A DNA stretch of 64,000 nucleotides from Bradyrhizobium sp. WSM471 (GTDB lineage: Bacteria; Pseudomonadota; Alphaproteobacteria; Rhizobiales; Xanthobacteraceae): assembly GCF_000244915.1 (NCBI RefSeq), contig NZ_CM001442.1:496001-560000 (forward strand). The letters run 5' to 3'. The notes beneath the pieces were generated by a model that searched no databases, was not told the DNA's origin, and saw only the letters and a program-made list of their open reading frames with translations. Positions 16,874-26,685 of this stretch are shown here, piece by piece (positions within the stretch are counted from its first letter, which is position 1; each line of letters begins with the position of its first letter). The position numbers and the translations under genes were made by a program.

Positions 16874-17233
16874 TCAGGTCATGCTGCCGGGCATGAAGCA
16901 GCGGATCATGGCGCGGCCGTTGATGTAGTACGGCCAGACCATGGTGCGGCCGGCGCGGTTCGGCTCGGTGATCACGGTGTCGTCGGGTACCTCGATCCAG
17001 TCGCCCAGGAGTCTCACGCGATAATGTCCGTTGCTGGTGTCCCAGTCGACATCGTCCAGCGCCGTGCCGTCGGCGTCGGCGCAGCAGGGGCCGCCGCCCT
17101 TGCTGCGCAGACTCTCGAACCAGCCCTTGAGGGGAGAGTTCGCGTAGCGACCGTCGTCGCGGGCCTGCACGGATGGGCCGATCATGGCGGCAACCGCTAC
17201 AAGAGCAACCAACCGGGAAATCGAGTTTGGCAT
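16874..17233 (-). CDS. Small exported protein, unknown function
   Basis: A 119-aa protein with a signal peptide (MPNSISRLVALVAVAAMIGP to about VQARDD). The mature part has a vicinal Cys pair in GGGPCCADADG and later Cys-containing IRCFMPGSMT, with a WYY/WPYY-rich core (DWIEVPDDTVITEPNRAGR, MVWPYYINGR). This pattern of a short secreted protein with a GPCC motif is common in rhizobia as an uncharacterised protein. I chose the ATG at 17233 as it gives a clean signal peptide. No functional inference beyond a periplasmic location. Confidence 0.7.
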   Translation of the reverse strand: MPNSISRLVALVAVAAMIGPSVQARDDGRYANSPLKGWFESLRSKGGGPCCADADGTALDDVDWDTSNGHYRVRLLGDWIEVPDDTVITEPNRAGRTMVWPYYINGRAMIRCFMPGSMT

Positions 17234-17449
17234 ATCGCTTGGCTCATGTTTTACGCACGCGCGAACGCGCGGGCAAAATGGCTTGCCACGCGCGTGATGC
17301 ATGCTGCCTGGTGCTCGCCGGCCGGAGTTCCAGCCGTCGAGCAGAGCGATAATCGCGAGCCGTGAGGTTTGATCCTATTTTCTTGGGACACGAATTCAGG
17401 TGGCGCGACCACTGATCGTCACCATGGCATCGCGGCGAAGGAGCCGGCC

Positions 17450-20113
17450 TCAGGCCGCCACTGCCTGTGCCAGCAACAGCTGCTTCAGTTTCGCCGCCGG
17501 CACCGCAGGGCTGAACAGCCAGCCCTGCATCTGGCTGCATCCGAGCTGGAGCAGCACCGCGCGCTGGGCTTCGGTCTCGACGCCTTCCGCGGTCGTCGCC
17601 ATGTGGCGGGCGGCGGCCATGTGCACCACCGCCTGCACGATCGGCGAGGAATCTTCCGACTGACCGATGTCGCTGATGAAGCTGCGGTCGATCTTGATCT
17701 TGTCGAACGGGAAGCGATGCAAATAGCTCAGCGACGAATAGCCGGTGCCGAAATCGTCGAGCGCGATGCGCACCCCGAGTTCGCGCAGCTGCTGCAGGAT
17801 CGTCAGCGCCTCCTGGTCGTCGCGGATCAGGACGGTCTCGGTGATCTCGAGCTCGAGCCGTCCGGGCGCGAGACCCGACTCGGCGAGGGCGGCTGCGACC
17901 TTCAGCGCCAATGTTCGCGAGCGGAACTGCACCGGTGAGACGTTGACCGCGATGTTGATCTGGCCGGGCCAACTGGCGGCCTCGAGGCAGGCCTGCCTCA
18001 GCACCCATTCGCCGATCTCGCCGATCAATCCGGTCTCTTCCGCAACCGGGATGAAATCGGCGGGCGACACCATGCCGCGCTCCGGATGGTGCCAGCGCAG
18101 CAGGGCTTCGCAGCCGGTGACGACATTGGCCGCGAGATCGACCAGGGGCTGGTAGTGCACCTCGAACTCGCCGCGGGCCAGCGCCTGCCGCAGATCGGAC
18201 TCGAGCTGGCGGCGCAGCCGCGCCTTGGCGTCGTATTCGGGCGAGAAAACGCGGAAGGTGCGGCGGCCCTCGGATTTCGCTGCATACATTGCGAGATCGG
18301 CGCGCTTGAGCAGATCGTCGAGATTGTCGCCGTGGTCGGGTGCGATCGCAATGCCGATGCTGGCATCGGTCGGGATTTCCTGGCCGTTGCAGTCCACGGG
18401 CGCGCGCAGTGCTTTCAGGATTTGTTCGGCGAGGGCCGTCAGCTCGGCCTCGTCGCGTGTGCCGGCCTTGACGATGGCGAATTCGTCGCCGCCCAACCGT
18501 GCGACCATGTCGTTGCCGCTGATGCAGGCGCGCAGGCGGTTCGCGATCTGGCGCAGCAGCTCGTCGCCGACCTCGTGTCCCAGCGAATCGTTGACGCCCT
18601 TGAACTCGTCGACGTCGATATAGAGGATCGCGAACGGCTTGCCTTGGGCAAGCTCCGCGACGCGCCGCTCCAGATGGCCGCGCATCAGCACGCGGTTGGG
18701 CAGGTCGGTCAGCGCGTCGTAATGCGCCATATGGGCGATGCGCTCGTCGGCGCGGATGCGCTCGGTGACGTCGTCATGGGTCGCGAGCCAGCCGCCGGCG
18801 GCACCGGGTTGATTCTTGATCTCGATCAGGCGGCCATCGGAGGTCTCGACGATCGTGCTCTGCGTCTGCCCGGCATTGCCCAAGATGCCGTCGCAATAGG
18901 AATCGACGTCGCCGTGGAACGAACCCGTGTCGTGGCGATGCTGGATCACGTCGCGGAAATATGCGCCGGGCTTCACAACGTCGGCCGACAGTCCATACAT
19001 CTCGATGTAGCGCCGGTTGCAGACGATCAGCCGCTCGTCCCGGTCGAACATCAGGAGACCCTGCGTCATCGTGTTCATCGCGGTGTCGAGCTGGTGCTTC
19101 TCCACGGCGAGCCGGCGGGTCATCTGGCGGAAGATCAAATACAGCGTGAGCACGAGCAGGCCGATCGACAGCACGGCGACGGCCACGAAGAACTTGGTTT
19201 GCGTGTGCCATGTCGCCAGCGTCGCATCCAGCGACTTGGTCGCGACCACGACCAGCGGCTCGCCGGTCAGGAGGCGTGCGGCGACGATGCGATCCTTGCC
19301 GTCGATCGGGCTTGCGAGCTGCATCGTGACGAAGGTGCGCTCGAACACCGCCATCTGCTCGGGCCTGCCGTTGCGGAAATTCTGCCCGATCAGCGCCTCC
19401 ACATGCGGAACGCGCGCGAGCAACTGGCCGTTCTGGTGGTGCATCGCGATCGAGGATTCCTCGCCGAGCCCGCTCGAGGCGAAGAAGGATTCGAGCTGGT
19501 CGGGCGTGATCGCACGCGAGACCAGCCCGAGGAATTCGCCGTGAGGACCGGAGACGCGGCGCGCGAACACGATCGCCGGTCCGCTGCCCAACCGTCCGGG
19601 CACCACCTCGACCTCCTCCTGCGAAGCCGGATCGTTCTTGAGGCGATTGAAATAGCCGCGGTCGGCGACCGAGACATCGGCGACCGGCCAGCGCCGCGAC
19701 GAGTTGATCAGCACGCCCCTGGCATCGAACACGTTGGCGCCGGCGACGTCCGACCAGCCGCTGGCCTTGGCGCGCAGCACCTCGTGCACGGCGAGCGTGC
19801 CCATCTCGCTACGGAAGACGTCGGCGGATTCGATGCCGTGGCTTTCGAGTTCGGCGATGATGCTCTTCTGCAGCACCGCGAAGTCCTCGAACTCGCGGTC
19901 GAAATGGCGGGCAAGCAACCGGACCGCGCTCTCCAGGCTGTCGCGGCCGCTTTCGATCGCGTTCTGCCGGAAGCGGTCGACAGTGAGCGCGGTGCCGATC
20001 GCCATTGCGGCCATCAGCACGAAGCCCCCTGCGATCAGCCATGTCAGCGGCGCGCCGCGCCAACGGCGCAGCAACGCGCGCATGCGCGCGCTCCATCGGA
20101 TCGATGTGCCCAT
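17450..20113 (-). CDS. Membrane c-di-GMP signalling protein: CACHE-like, PAS, GGDEF, EAL
   Basis: An 887-aa protein with two membrane spans (about 24-45 and 306-330) enclosing a periplasmic CACHE-like sensor domain, then a PAS domain (VEKHQLDTAMNTMTQGLLMF onwards), a GGDEF domain and an EAL domain. The GGDEF signature is intact (ARLGGDEFAIV), so diguanylate cyclase activity is possible. The RxxD inhibitory site before it is degenerate (SGND). The phosphodiesterase signature residues are present: EALLRW, NVSPVQF, ELEITETVL, LDDFGTGYS, KIKIDRSF, AEGVET. It therefore looks bifunctional or switchable, controlled by a periplasmic ligand. GGGAGG precedes the ATG at 20113. It stands alone. Confidence 0.92.
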   Translation of the reverse strand: MGTSIRWSARMRALLRRWRGAPLTWLIAGGFVLMAAMAIGTALTVDRFRQNAIESGRDSLESAVRLLARHFDREFEDFAVLQKSIIAELESHGIESADVFRSEMGTLAVHEVLRAKASGWSDVAGANVFDARGVLINSSRRWPVADVSVADRGYFNRLKNDPASQEEVEVVPGRLGSGPAIVFARRVSGPHGEFLGLVSRAITPDQLESFFASSGLGEESSIAMHHQNGQLLARVPHVEALIGQNFRNGRPEQMAVFERTFVTMQLASPIDGKDRIVAARLLTGEPLVVVATKSLDATLATWHTQTKFFVAVAVLSIGLLVLTLYLIFRQMTRRLAVEKHQLDTAMNTMTQGLLMFDRDERLIVCNRRYIEMYGLSADVVKPGAYFRDVIQHRHDTGSFHGDVDSYCDGILGNAGQTQSTIVETSDGRLIEIKNQPGAAGGWLATHDDVTERIRADERIAHMAHYDALTDLPNRVLMRGHLERRVAELAQGKPFAILYIDVDEFKGVNDSLGHEVGDELLRQIANRLRACISGNDMVARLGGDEFAIVKAGTRDEAELTALAEQILKALRAPVDCNGQEIPTDASIGIAIAPDHGDNLDDLLKRADLAMYAAKSEGRRTFRVFSPEYDAKARLRRQLESDLRQALARGEFEVHYQPLVDLAANVVTGCEALLRWHHPERGMVSPADFIPVAEETGLIGEIGEWVLRQACLEAASWPGQINIAVNVSPVQFRSRTLALKVAAALAESGLAPGRLELEITETVLIRDDQEALTILQQLRELGVRIALDDFGTGYSSLSYLHRFPFDKIKIDRSFISDIGQSEDSSPIVQAVVHMAAARHMATTAEGVETEAQRAVLLQLGCSQMQGWLFSPAVPAAKLKQLLLAQAVAA

Positions 20114-20253
20114 GCAGCCCTCCCGTGGGATGCAAGATGCGGCAAAACCGACAAGACCCCGTTACCAGTAAGGGTTAGGAAAACATGAATCGGAACGGAA
20201 TCAGAGGGTTGGTTCCCTCGCTTGTCTGAAGGCGCGGTGGGCCCATGGTTCCC

Positions 20254-20955
20254 TCAGCGTCGGATTTCCCATCGCAACGCTTCCGCATTGGTCTTGGCGA
20301 ACATCGCCGGCACGTCGAAGGTCCCGGTCTTGAGATCATAGCGGCAGCGCCAGTCGGCCAATCCCTTCACGGCGACGTTCTTCGGATGCTTGTCCATTTC
20401 GCCAGACAGCGAGATCACGAGGTATCGGTTGTCCGGCCAGTGCACGCCGAGCCCGCGATAGGCCTCTTCGGTGCCTTTCACGAGATTGGCCGAGATGTGG
20501 TAATCGAGCTTCATCTTCCCGGTGTCCGGCCGGCTGTGGAAATAAGCCCAGGCCAGATCGCTGAGCGAGGTCTTCGTCGCGCCGACGAAGGCACCCTTCT
20601 CGACATGGTAGAGATACAGGTCCTGCTCGCCGGAGCCGGTCTTCTGCATCCGCACCAGCCATTGCGAGTCGGGCGTGAAGCGGAAGCCGGCCCCGTAGCC
20701 CTGCTCGGGCTTCAGCTCCGTCATCTGTTCGCCGCGCCTCGCCCAGGCCTGCCATTTGACTTCGAAATCTCCGCCGTCCTTCATGTACTGCTCAATCCTG
20801 GTGGCGCCGTCGGGTGAGGTGAAGGCGAGATCGGCATTGTCGGTGAGGATGTAATCCGGCGGCGGGCCGGAAGCGGCGAGCCCTGGTGTTGCGGCCAGTG
20901 TCAGGGCAAGCACCAACCCAACGGGCCATTGTGCGGGACGGCAAAACGCGTTCAC
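20254..20955 (-). CDS. Exported hypothetical protein, 233 aa
   Basis: The GTG at 20955 has GAGGAA at eight bases and gives a good signal peptide (WPVGLVLALTLAATPGLAAS); the longer frame to 21006 lacks a ribosome binding site. The mature part is rich in Trp/Tyr beta-strand-like stretches (TSPDGATRIEQYMKDGG, RFTPDSQWLVRMQKTGSGEQ, YLYHVEKGAFV), reminiscent of a beta-propeller fragment or lipoprotein-like sensor, but no family is recognised. It is divergent from the LysM protein gene. Confidence 0.7.
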   Translation of the reverse strand: MNAFCRPAQWPVGLVLALTLAATPGLAASGPPPDYILTDNADLAFTSPDGATRIEQYMKDGGDFEVKWQAWARRGEQMTELKPEQGYGAGFRFTPDSQWLVRMQKTGSGEQDLYLYHVEKGAFVGATKTSLSDLAWAYFHSRPDTGKMKLDYHISANLVKGTEEAYRGLGVHWPDNRYLVISLSGEMDKHPKNVAVKGLADWRCRYDLKTGTFDVPAMFAKTNAEALRWEIRR

Positions 20956-21137
20956 GGGACAATTCCTCAAGAAAAATGCCGCGATGCGGCCTTGAGCATT
21001 TGACACCGGCGGGGGTGCGCCGGTTCATCCCGTGCCGGCTCATCATCCTATCGACCGTCTTGCTGCCGTGGCCAAAACGGCGCAACTTGCCGGCTAGATT
21101 GATTTGCAAGGTTCTTCCTGATCAAGGTTCGTTTCCG

Positions 21138-22205
21138 ATGGTGACCGCATCCAAGGCCTTCATTGCATTCTGTCTGCTCGCGGTGGGCGGCGCCGTGCTG
21201 GTGATCGGCCCCACCGAGCTGCGTCGCCTGCTGCCGATGGGGGCGAAGACCGACACCGTGGTCGCCGCCAAGCCGGAGGCCAAGGTCGAACAGAAGGTCG
21301 ATGCCAAAGTCGAACCCAAACCGGAACTCAAGCCGGAAGAGCCCAAGCTAGCCGCAAACGCGCCGCCGGCGCCGGCCGCGTCCCCCGCCCCTGAAACGAA
21401 GACGGGTGCGCTGGCCGAGAGCCAAAAGCAGGTCACTGCCGCGCTTGCCGATCTCGCACCGGTCAAGCCGCCGCCGGCGGTTGCCGATACCGGCCCCCGT
21501 TTCGATGTCGCGCGCGTCGACGATCACGGCGAGGCGGCGGTGATCGCGGGCCGGGCGACGCCGGGCGCCAAGGTCGAGCTGTTGCGCGACGGCAAGCCGC
21601 TCGACAGTGTGGTGGCGGATGCCTCGGGCCAGTTCGTAATGACGCCGCCGCAGCTTCCCGCCGGTTCCTATGAGCTGACCCTGCGGGCGAAATCGCCTGA
21701 CGGCACCGTCACGCAATCCGGCCGCAACATGCCGGTGGTGATCGCCGAAGCCGCACCGCCGCCCGCGCGCCCTGCACCGGTCGCGAGGCAAGAGACGAAA
21801 CAGGAGACCAAACAAGAGGTCAAACAAGAGGCCAAACACGAGGCCAAGCCCGAGAAGCCCGACGACAAGTCGGATGTCGTGGCATCGGTATCGGACAGGC
21901 CCGCGGCCCGGCCGAGATTGATGGGTGCACCGAAACCCAAGGGCACCTCAGGGGGCATGGCACGGGCTCCCGCGGCCACGACCGTCGCGTCGGCCTCGCC
22001 GGCCGAAATCGTCGGCGGTGCACCGGCGGAAACAGGCGGCAACCGGGTGATCTCCCGCGGCGACAGCCTTTGGGCGCTGAGCCGGCTCGCTTACGGCGAC
22101 GGCGCCCGCTTTGCCGTGATCTACAACGCCAACCGCGCCAAGATCCACAATCCCAATCTGATCTATCCCGGCCAGACCTTCGTGGTGCCGCAGAAGGCGG
22201 AGTGA
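21138..22205 (+). CDS. LysM-domain envelope protein with Lys/Glu/Gln and Pro-rich linkers
   Basis: A 355-aa protein with an N-terminal membrane anchor (SKAFIAFCLLAVGGAVLVIG), a charged low-complexity linker (KVEQKVDAKVEPKPELKPEE), an Ig-like beta domain (VIAGRATPGAKVELLRDGKP ... ELTLRAKSPDG), a second linker built of a repeated KQExKQE unit (around nt 21788-21850), and a C-terminal LysM domain (NRVISRGDSLWALSRLAYGD ... NPNLIYPGQTFVVPQ). LysM binds peptidoglycan, so the protein probably spans the periplasm from inner membrane to cell wall. I chose ATG 21138, which opens the anchor directly and has AAGG upstream. Confidence 0.85.
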   Translation: MVTASKAFIAFCLLAVGGAVLVIGPTELRRLLPMGAKTDTVVAAKPEAKVEQKVDAKVEPKPELKPEEPKLAANAPPAPAASPAPETKTGALAESQKQVTAALADLAPVKPPPAVADTGPRFDVARVDDHGEAAVIAGRATPGAKVELLRDGKPLDSVVADASGQFVMTPPQLPAGSYELTLRAKSPDGTVTQSGRNMPVVIAEAAPPPARPAPVARQETKQETKQEVKQEAKHEAKPEKPDDKSDVVASVSDRPAARPRLMGAPKPKGTSGGMARAPAATTVASASPAEIVGGAPAETGGNRVISRGDSLWALSRLAYGDGARFAVIYNANRAKIHNPNLIYPGQTFVVPQKAE

Positions 22206-22230
22206 AGGCGGCGCTTCGCCGCCGCGCCTG

Positions 22231-22365
22231 CGGCCATCCTTCGAGACGCCCCGCCTGCGGCGGGCCCTCAGGATGAGGGATGAGTCTGCGGCGGCATTCA
22301 ACGCAGAAGGATGTAGTTGAGCCTCATCCTGAGGAGGCCGCGAAGCGGTCGTCTCGAAGGACGAG
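22231..22365. repeat. Intergenic palindromic repeat, family F (copy 2)
   Basis: GGCCATCCTTCGAGACGCC...CCCTCAGGATGAGG followed by GCCTCATCCTGAGGAGGCCG...GTCTCGAAGGACGAGGC, an inverted pair of the same unit seen at 14748 and 38030. It separates the LysM gene from the next gene on the same strand. Confidence 0.8.
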
Positions 22366-22502
22366 GCGCTCGCTCAGGCGCCGCCGAGACGTCCTAAGAA
22401 AATACCGCGACGCTTTGCCCTGTGCGCTTCCGGAACATTTGGTTCCCTCGCGCGTCATGGTGATGCGACGCGATGCGCGCTTGGCGCCGGAGGAGGGCCA
22501 AG

Positions 22503-23810
22503 GTGGACAGGTCAGTGGTCATGTCGAGATCACGCTTGGGGCTCAGGCCAAGGCTGGGGCTGGCGCTAGCAGGCGCAACCCTCGTGATTCTGGCAGCGCT
22601 CTTGCCAGGTCGCGCCGAGGCGCAGTTCGGCCTGCGCGGCGGTCCGCTCGGTGTCGCGCGCTTTGCCGTCGGCCACATGATCGGCATGTCGCGTTTGCGC
22701 CATGCCCGGATGGCGGTGCGGGGCAGTCGATACCGTTCCGCAGCGTTGCGGTCGCAAGATCCCCGCGGCGTTGAACGAGGGCAGCCTGCCAATCCTTACG
22801 TCATGCGTGCGGCGCTTACGGCGCAAGCTGCGCTGTCGGGATGGCACGGCGGCCGCCGTCCCCAGGGCTGGTGGCGCCACCCCGACGGCAGCTATGGCTG
22901 GGTCGGCCCGGTGTTCTGGCCGTTCGCGCATGACGATCTCACCACCGCAATCATCCTCGGCGATGCGACCAGCCTCTCGCTCTATGGCTATGGCGACATC
23001 TATGCCGCGATCTTCGCGCCCTATGCGGCCACCGAGCTTGCCGCCTACACCGCGCCGCACGGCCGGCGCGGACGGCGAGTCCCGACCGCGGAGACGGTCT
23101 GCGATGCCAGCGACACCGGCGGCCTGCCGGTCGATCGCATCGCCGCTGCCGTGCAGCCGAATGAATTGCAGCGCACAGCGCTCGACGAGCTCGCCACCAC
23201 CTGGCTGTCCGCGCGCGACGCCATCCGCGCGGCCTGTCCAACGCAGGTCCCCGCGACGGCCATGGAGCGCCTCGGCCTGATGCGCGAGCGCATCGAGGCC
23301 ATGATCAAGGCTACGGACGCCGTCGCACCGCCGCTGGCCAAATTCGTCGATCTCCTCGACGACGACCAGAAGGCCAAGCTCGACAGCCTGGCCAAGGAGC
23401 GCCGCGCCGCGCTTGCCGCGATCCAGCAAAAGAATCCCCAGGCGGCATCGGCCTGCCAGGCGGACAGCGATCCCCGCTACGACGAGAAGCTGCAGCGCCA
23501 ATACGAGCAGCTCGTGCAGCAGCAATGGCCCGCGGCCGAGATCGCCTCCACGCTCAAGCTCGACGACACCGCCCGCGCCCGCCTCGACGTGCTCCAGGAC
23601 ACCACGTTGCGCACCATGGAAACGCTCAGCGCCTGTCCGTCACAGCCAGCACCGACACCACAGGCACGCCTCACCGCAGTGAAGGCACGTTTGGAGACGA
23701 TGCTGCAAGCCGTGAACGGCGTCAGTGACGCACTTGATGATTTCGAGACGGACCTGAGCGATGAGCAGAAGGCGGGGTTCGAGGCGATGGGGCCGAAGCG
23801 CGGGGTGTGA
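22503..23810 (+). CDS. Exported LTXXQ/Spy-like motif protein
   Basis: A 435-aa protein with an exported N-terminus (LALAGATLVILAALLPGRAE) and a C-terminal half of helical repeats carrying LxxxQ-type motifs (VDLLDDDQKAKLDSLAKERR, ASTLKLDDTARARLDVLQDT, FETDLSDEQKAGFEAM), as in the LTXXQ/Spy/CpxP periplasmic protein group. The N-terminal half is Tyr/Gly/Trp-rich (GYGDIYAAIFAPYAATELAA). Spy-like proteins are periplasmic chaperones, so an envelope chaperone or stress role is inferred. The GTG at 22503 has AGGAGG six bases upstream; an ATG at 22473 is the alternative. Confidence 0.75.
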   Translation: MDRSVVMSRSRLGLRPRLGLALAGATLVILAALLPGRAEAQFGLRGGPLGVARFAVGHMIGMSRLRHARMAVRGSRYRSAALRSQDPRGVERGQPANPYVMRAALTAQAALSGWHGGRRPQGWWRHPDGSYGWVGPVFWPFAHDDLTTAIILGDATSLSLYGYGDIYAAIFAPYAATELAAYTAPHGRRGRRVPTAETVCDASDTGGLPVDRIAAAVQPNELQRTALDELATTWLSARDAIRAACPTQVPATAMERLGLMRERIEAMIKATDAVAPPLAKFVDLLDDDQKAKLDSLAKERRAALAAIQQKNPQAASACQADSDPRYDEKLQRQYEQLVQQQWPAAEIASTLKLDDTARARLDVLQDTTLRTMETLSACPSQPAPTPQARLTAVKARLETMLQAVNGVSDALDDFETDLSDEQKAGFEAMGPKRGV

Positions 23811-23943
23811 GCAATTTCTGTAGGCCCGGTGGTTTTCCCGACGAATCAAACCGCTTCCGGCCAATTCCGTACCCGCGTAACCCATTGATTTTGCAGGCCC
23901 CGGCTACTGTGCATGGGGTTGTTTTCGCAGTTTTTTGTTTTGG

Positions 23944-26391
23944 CTACCCGCGCCGCCTTGCCGCGGCGGCATCCACCACGTTCTCCACCTCCTCGCGCCA
24001 CGACAGGATCTCCATCGCGAGCACGGGGTGGTTGAAGCCCTTGAGCACGAGATCGTCGAGCGCGCGGGCTTCGACCCAGGGCTCGACCATGCCGTAGACG
24101 CGGCGGCTGACGACGACCTGGCCGGCCTTGGCTTCGTCGCAGAGCCGGGAGGAGAGATTGGTGACGCTGCCGATCGCAGCATATTCGAGCCGCTGCTCGA
24201 AGCCGATCTGGCCGAGCGTGGCGTAGCCCATGGCGACACCGACGCCGAAGCCGAGCGAGTGGCCGCGGTTCTTCCATTTCTCGGTCAATTGGCCAATCAC
24301 ATCGCGCATCTCGACCGCCATCTTCACGGCGCGCTTGGTATGGTCGGCGAACTGAATCGGCGCGTTGAACAGGATCATCACGCCGTCGCCGGCAAAGCGG
24401 TCGAGCGTGCCTTCATAGCGATGGATCAGCTCGCCGAGCGCGGCGTGATATTCGCGCAGCACGTTCATCGCCTCTTCCGGCTCGGTCGCCTCGGTGAACG
24501 AGGTGAAGCCGCGCAGATCGCAGAACACGACGGTCACCTCGCGGCGATGGCTGTCGAGCAGCGCGTCGTGGCCGTCGGACGAGGCGATCAGCTGCGCGAC
24601 TTGCGGGGCGAGGAAACGTTCGAGCCGCTTGATGCGGCCGATCTCCCCCAACTGTTTCTCGACTCGCTCTTCCAGCGAGCGGTTCCAGTTGCGCAGCTGC
24701 TCGGTCTGCTCCTGGAGCTTGGCGGCCTGCTGCTGCACGGTTTCGTGCGCAGCCGCGAGCTCGCGGCCCTTGTGGTCGACCTCGGTGAACAGCCGCGCAT
24801 TGCGCATCGCCAGCACGGCCTGGTTGGCGAAGGTACGCATCAGGCCGATGATGCTTGGGGCGAACTCGCCGCTGGCGCGGCGCAGCACCACCAGCGAGCC
24901 GAGCGTGCCCTGTTGGTCGACCAGCGGCACCACCAGCACCGAATGGAAGCCGGCCTCGAGCGCGACGTCACGCAACGGCTGCTCGGAGGCCTGGTCGAGA
25001 TCGGCAATCACGATCGGCTCGCCGCTCCCGGCCGCATCGCTCAAGATATTCTCGCCTTCGTCGATGGTGACATGGGCGCCGTCGGCGGATTTGTCGATGC
25101 CGTTGGCCTCGACCAGATTGAAGCGGCGCGCCTCGGCATCATAGCCGTAGATCAGCACGGCGTCGGCATGGGTGATCTCGATCGCGCGCGCGGCGATGGT
25201 CGGCAGCACGGCGTTGAGATCGAGCGAGGCCGCGACCGCGCGGCCGACCTCTTCCAGCACCTTGAGCTCGTTGATCGACTGCGCGAGATCGCGGGTGCGC
25301 TCCTCGACCTTGGTCTCCAAATCCGAATAGGTCTCCTGGATCTGGTCGGCCATGCGGTTGAACTGGCCGGCGAGATCTTCCAGCTCGTCCGAGGTGTGCA
25401 CCTCGATGCGATGGCTGAAGTCGCCCTCGCCGAGCTTGTGCGCGCCGTCGCGCAGCGCGGTGATCGGAATGATCATGCGGCGGGCGAGCAGCGTGCCGGC
25501 GAGGATCGCGACCAGCAGGCCCATGCCGATCAAAAGCGCAATGCGCACCAGCTGGTCGCGGATCGGCATCAGGGCCTGCGTGGTCGGTTGCTCGAACATC
25601 ACGCTCCAGCCGAGCTTCGGCACGGTGCTTGCGGCGCTCATCACCGCATGGCCATTGAAGTCGGTGCCCGAATTGTCGGGCTCGTGGGCTGGCGCGACCG
25701 CGGCCGCAACCTGCGGCAGCTTCGAAAGGTCCTTGCCGACCTCAGGCCCTTTCGAGGACGTCGCCAGCACGCGGCCGCGCGGATCGACCACATAGGCGAA
25801 GGCGGCCTTGCCGACCTGGGCGTCGGAGAGGTACTCGGAGAGAAAGCTGAGATCGAGCTCGGCCACGGTGACGCCGGCGTTGAAACCGGAATGCGCCACC
25901 GAGATCGACATGAACGGCGTCCGGTCGGAGAACCAGGCCGGCGCGTAGCTGACGCCGCGGGCGACTGTGTCGGTGAAGCGCATGTCGCGGGAGAGATCGG
26001 CATTGCTGCCGGTCGTGGTCGACTGGCGCGAGACGCGCAGCACCTCGCGGCCGTCACCGTTGAGCTGGAACAGCTGAGTGACGACCGAGACCTGGTGCAG
26101 CAGCTGGGCGTAGTCGGCGCGGCGCTTCTCGAGCGTGTCCTGGCTCGCCCGCGTCACCCAGCTGATCTGGCGCTCGAGCTCGGAGATCGACTGCTCGATC
26201 CGCCGCGCGGCAGCCTGCGCCTTGTCCTCGAGACCGTCGGTCAGCTGGGTCTTGGTAGCGCGGTAGGAGATCCAGCTCTCCATCGCGCCGTTGACGGCGA
26301 GCACGAACACGACCAGGCCGACGAGAGAGACGACGTATTTGGCGAACAGACCCTCGCGCAGAAACCGTGTCTTGTCGTTCGCTCCTGCCAT
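23944..26391 (-). CDS. Membrane sensor class III adenylate/guanylate cyclase (CACHE-HAMP-GAF-cyclase)
   Basis: An 815-aa protein with an N-terminal membrane span (about 18-40), a periplasmic CACHE-like domain, a second span (IALLIGMGLLVAILAGTLLA), a HAMP domain (IIPITALRDGAHKLGEGDFS), a coiled coil, a GAF domain (about 400-540), another coiled coil and a C-terminal class III cyclase domain. The two metal aspartates are visible in VVFCDLRGFTSF and FAGDGVMILF, and the transition-state Asn/Arg in SVTNLSSRL. It would make cAMP (or cGMP) in response to an extracytoplasmic signal. The ATG at 26391 has GAGG seven bases upstream. A Crp/Fnr regulator gene lies 2.6 kb away and might be a downstream effector; this link is inference. 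Confidence 0.92.
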   Translation of the reverse strand: MAGANDKTRFLREGLFAKYVVSLVGLVVFVLAVNGAMESWISYRATKTQLTDGLEDKAQAAARRIEQSISELERQISWVTRASQDTLEKRRADYAQLLHQVSVVTQLFQLNGDGREVLRVSRQSTTTGSNADLSRDMRFTDTVARGVSYAPAWFSDRTPFMSISVAHSGFNAGVTVAELDLSFLSEYLSDAQVGKAAFAYVVDPRGRVLATSSKGPEVGKDLSKLPQVAAAVAPAHEPDNSGTDFNGHAVMSAASTVPKLGWSVMFEQPTTQALMPIRDQLVRIALLIGMGLLVAILAGTLLARRMIIPITALRDGAHKLGEGDFSHRIEVHTSDELEDLAGQFNRMADQIQETYSDLETKVEERTRDLAQSINELKVLEEVGRAVAASLDLNAVLPTIAARAIEITHADAVLIYGYDAEARRFNLVEANGIDKSADGAHVTIDEGENILSDAAGSGEPIVIADLDQASEQPLRDVALEAGFHSVLVVPLVDQQGTLGSLVVLRRASGEFAPSIIGLMRTFANQAVLAMRNARLFTEVDHKGRELAAAHETVQQQAAKLQEQTEQLRNWNRSLEERVEKQLGEIGRIKRLERFLAPQVAQLIASSDGHDALLDSHRREVTVVFCDLRGFTSFTEATEPEEAMNVLREYHAALGELIHRYEGTLDRFAGDGVMILFNAPIQFADHTKRAVKMAVEMRDVIGQLTEKWKNRGHSLGFGVGVAMGYATLGQIGFEQRLEYAAIGSVTNLSSRLCDEAKAGQVVVSRRVYGMVEPWVEARALDDLVLKGFNHPVLAMEILSWREEVENVVDAAAARRRG

Positions 26392-26470
26392 CCCGATCCT
26401 CTCGCGCCGCCATCGGCGCCGGCGCTACGGGCCGCACGGACCCTGCGAGCCTTCTAGCACAATTTGGTCC

Positions 26471-26501
26471 AAGGGACTGTGAAGGGACTGTGAAGGGACT
26501 G
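26471..26501. repeat. 11-bp tandem repeat (AAGGGACTGTG), 2.8 copies
   Basis: Three consecutive units, the last incomplete, lie about 80 bases upstream of the cyclase start within the 294-bp gap to the AsmA gene. They could be spaced protein sites or simple slippage. Confidence 0.7.
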
Positions 26502-26685
26502 GTCAAGGGCCGGCCGCAGCCGGCGTGGTTACCCGCCATGGTTACTCCCCTTGGACGCTGGCAGGCGGAAGCATGGTGAATTGTCGCAGTCTCATCCGTT
26601 TGGAGGAAGCTGCGGCCAGGCAAGCCGATGTAAGGGGATGGCCTTGGCAAGGGAGGGCTCGGAGTCCAGCGCTTTGGTCCTGCAA

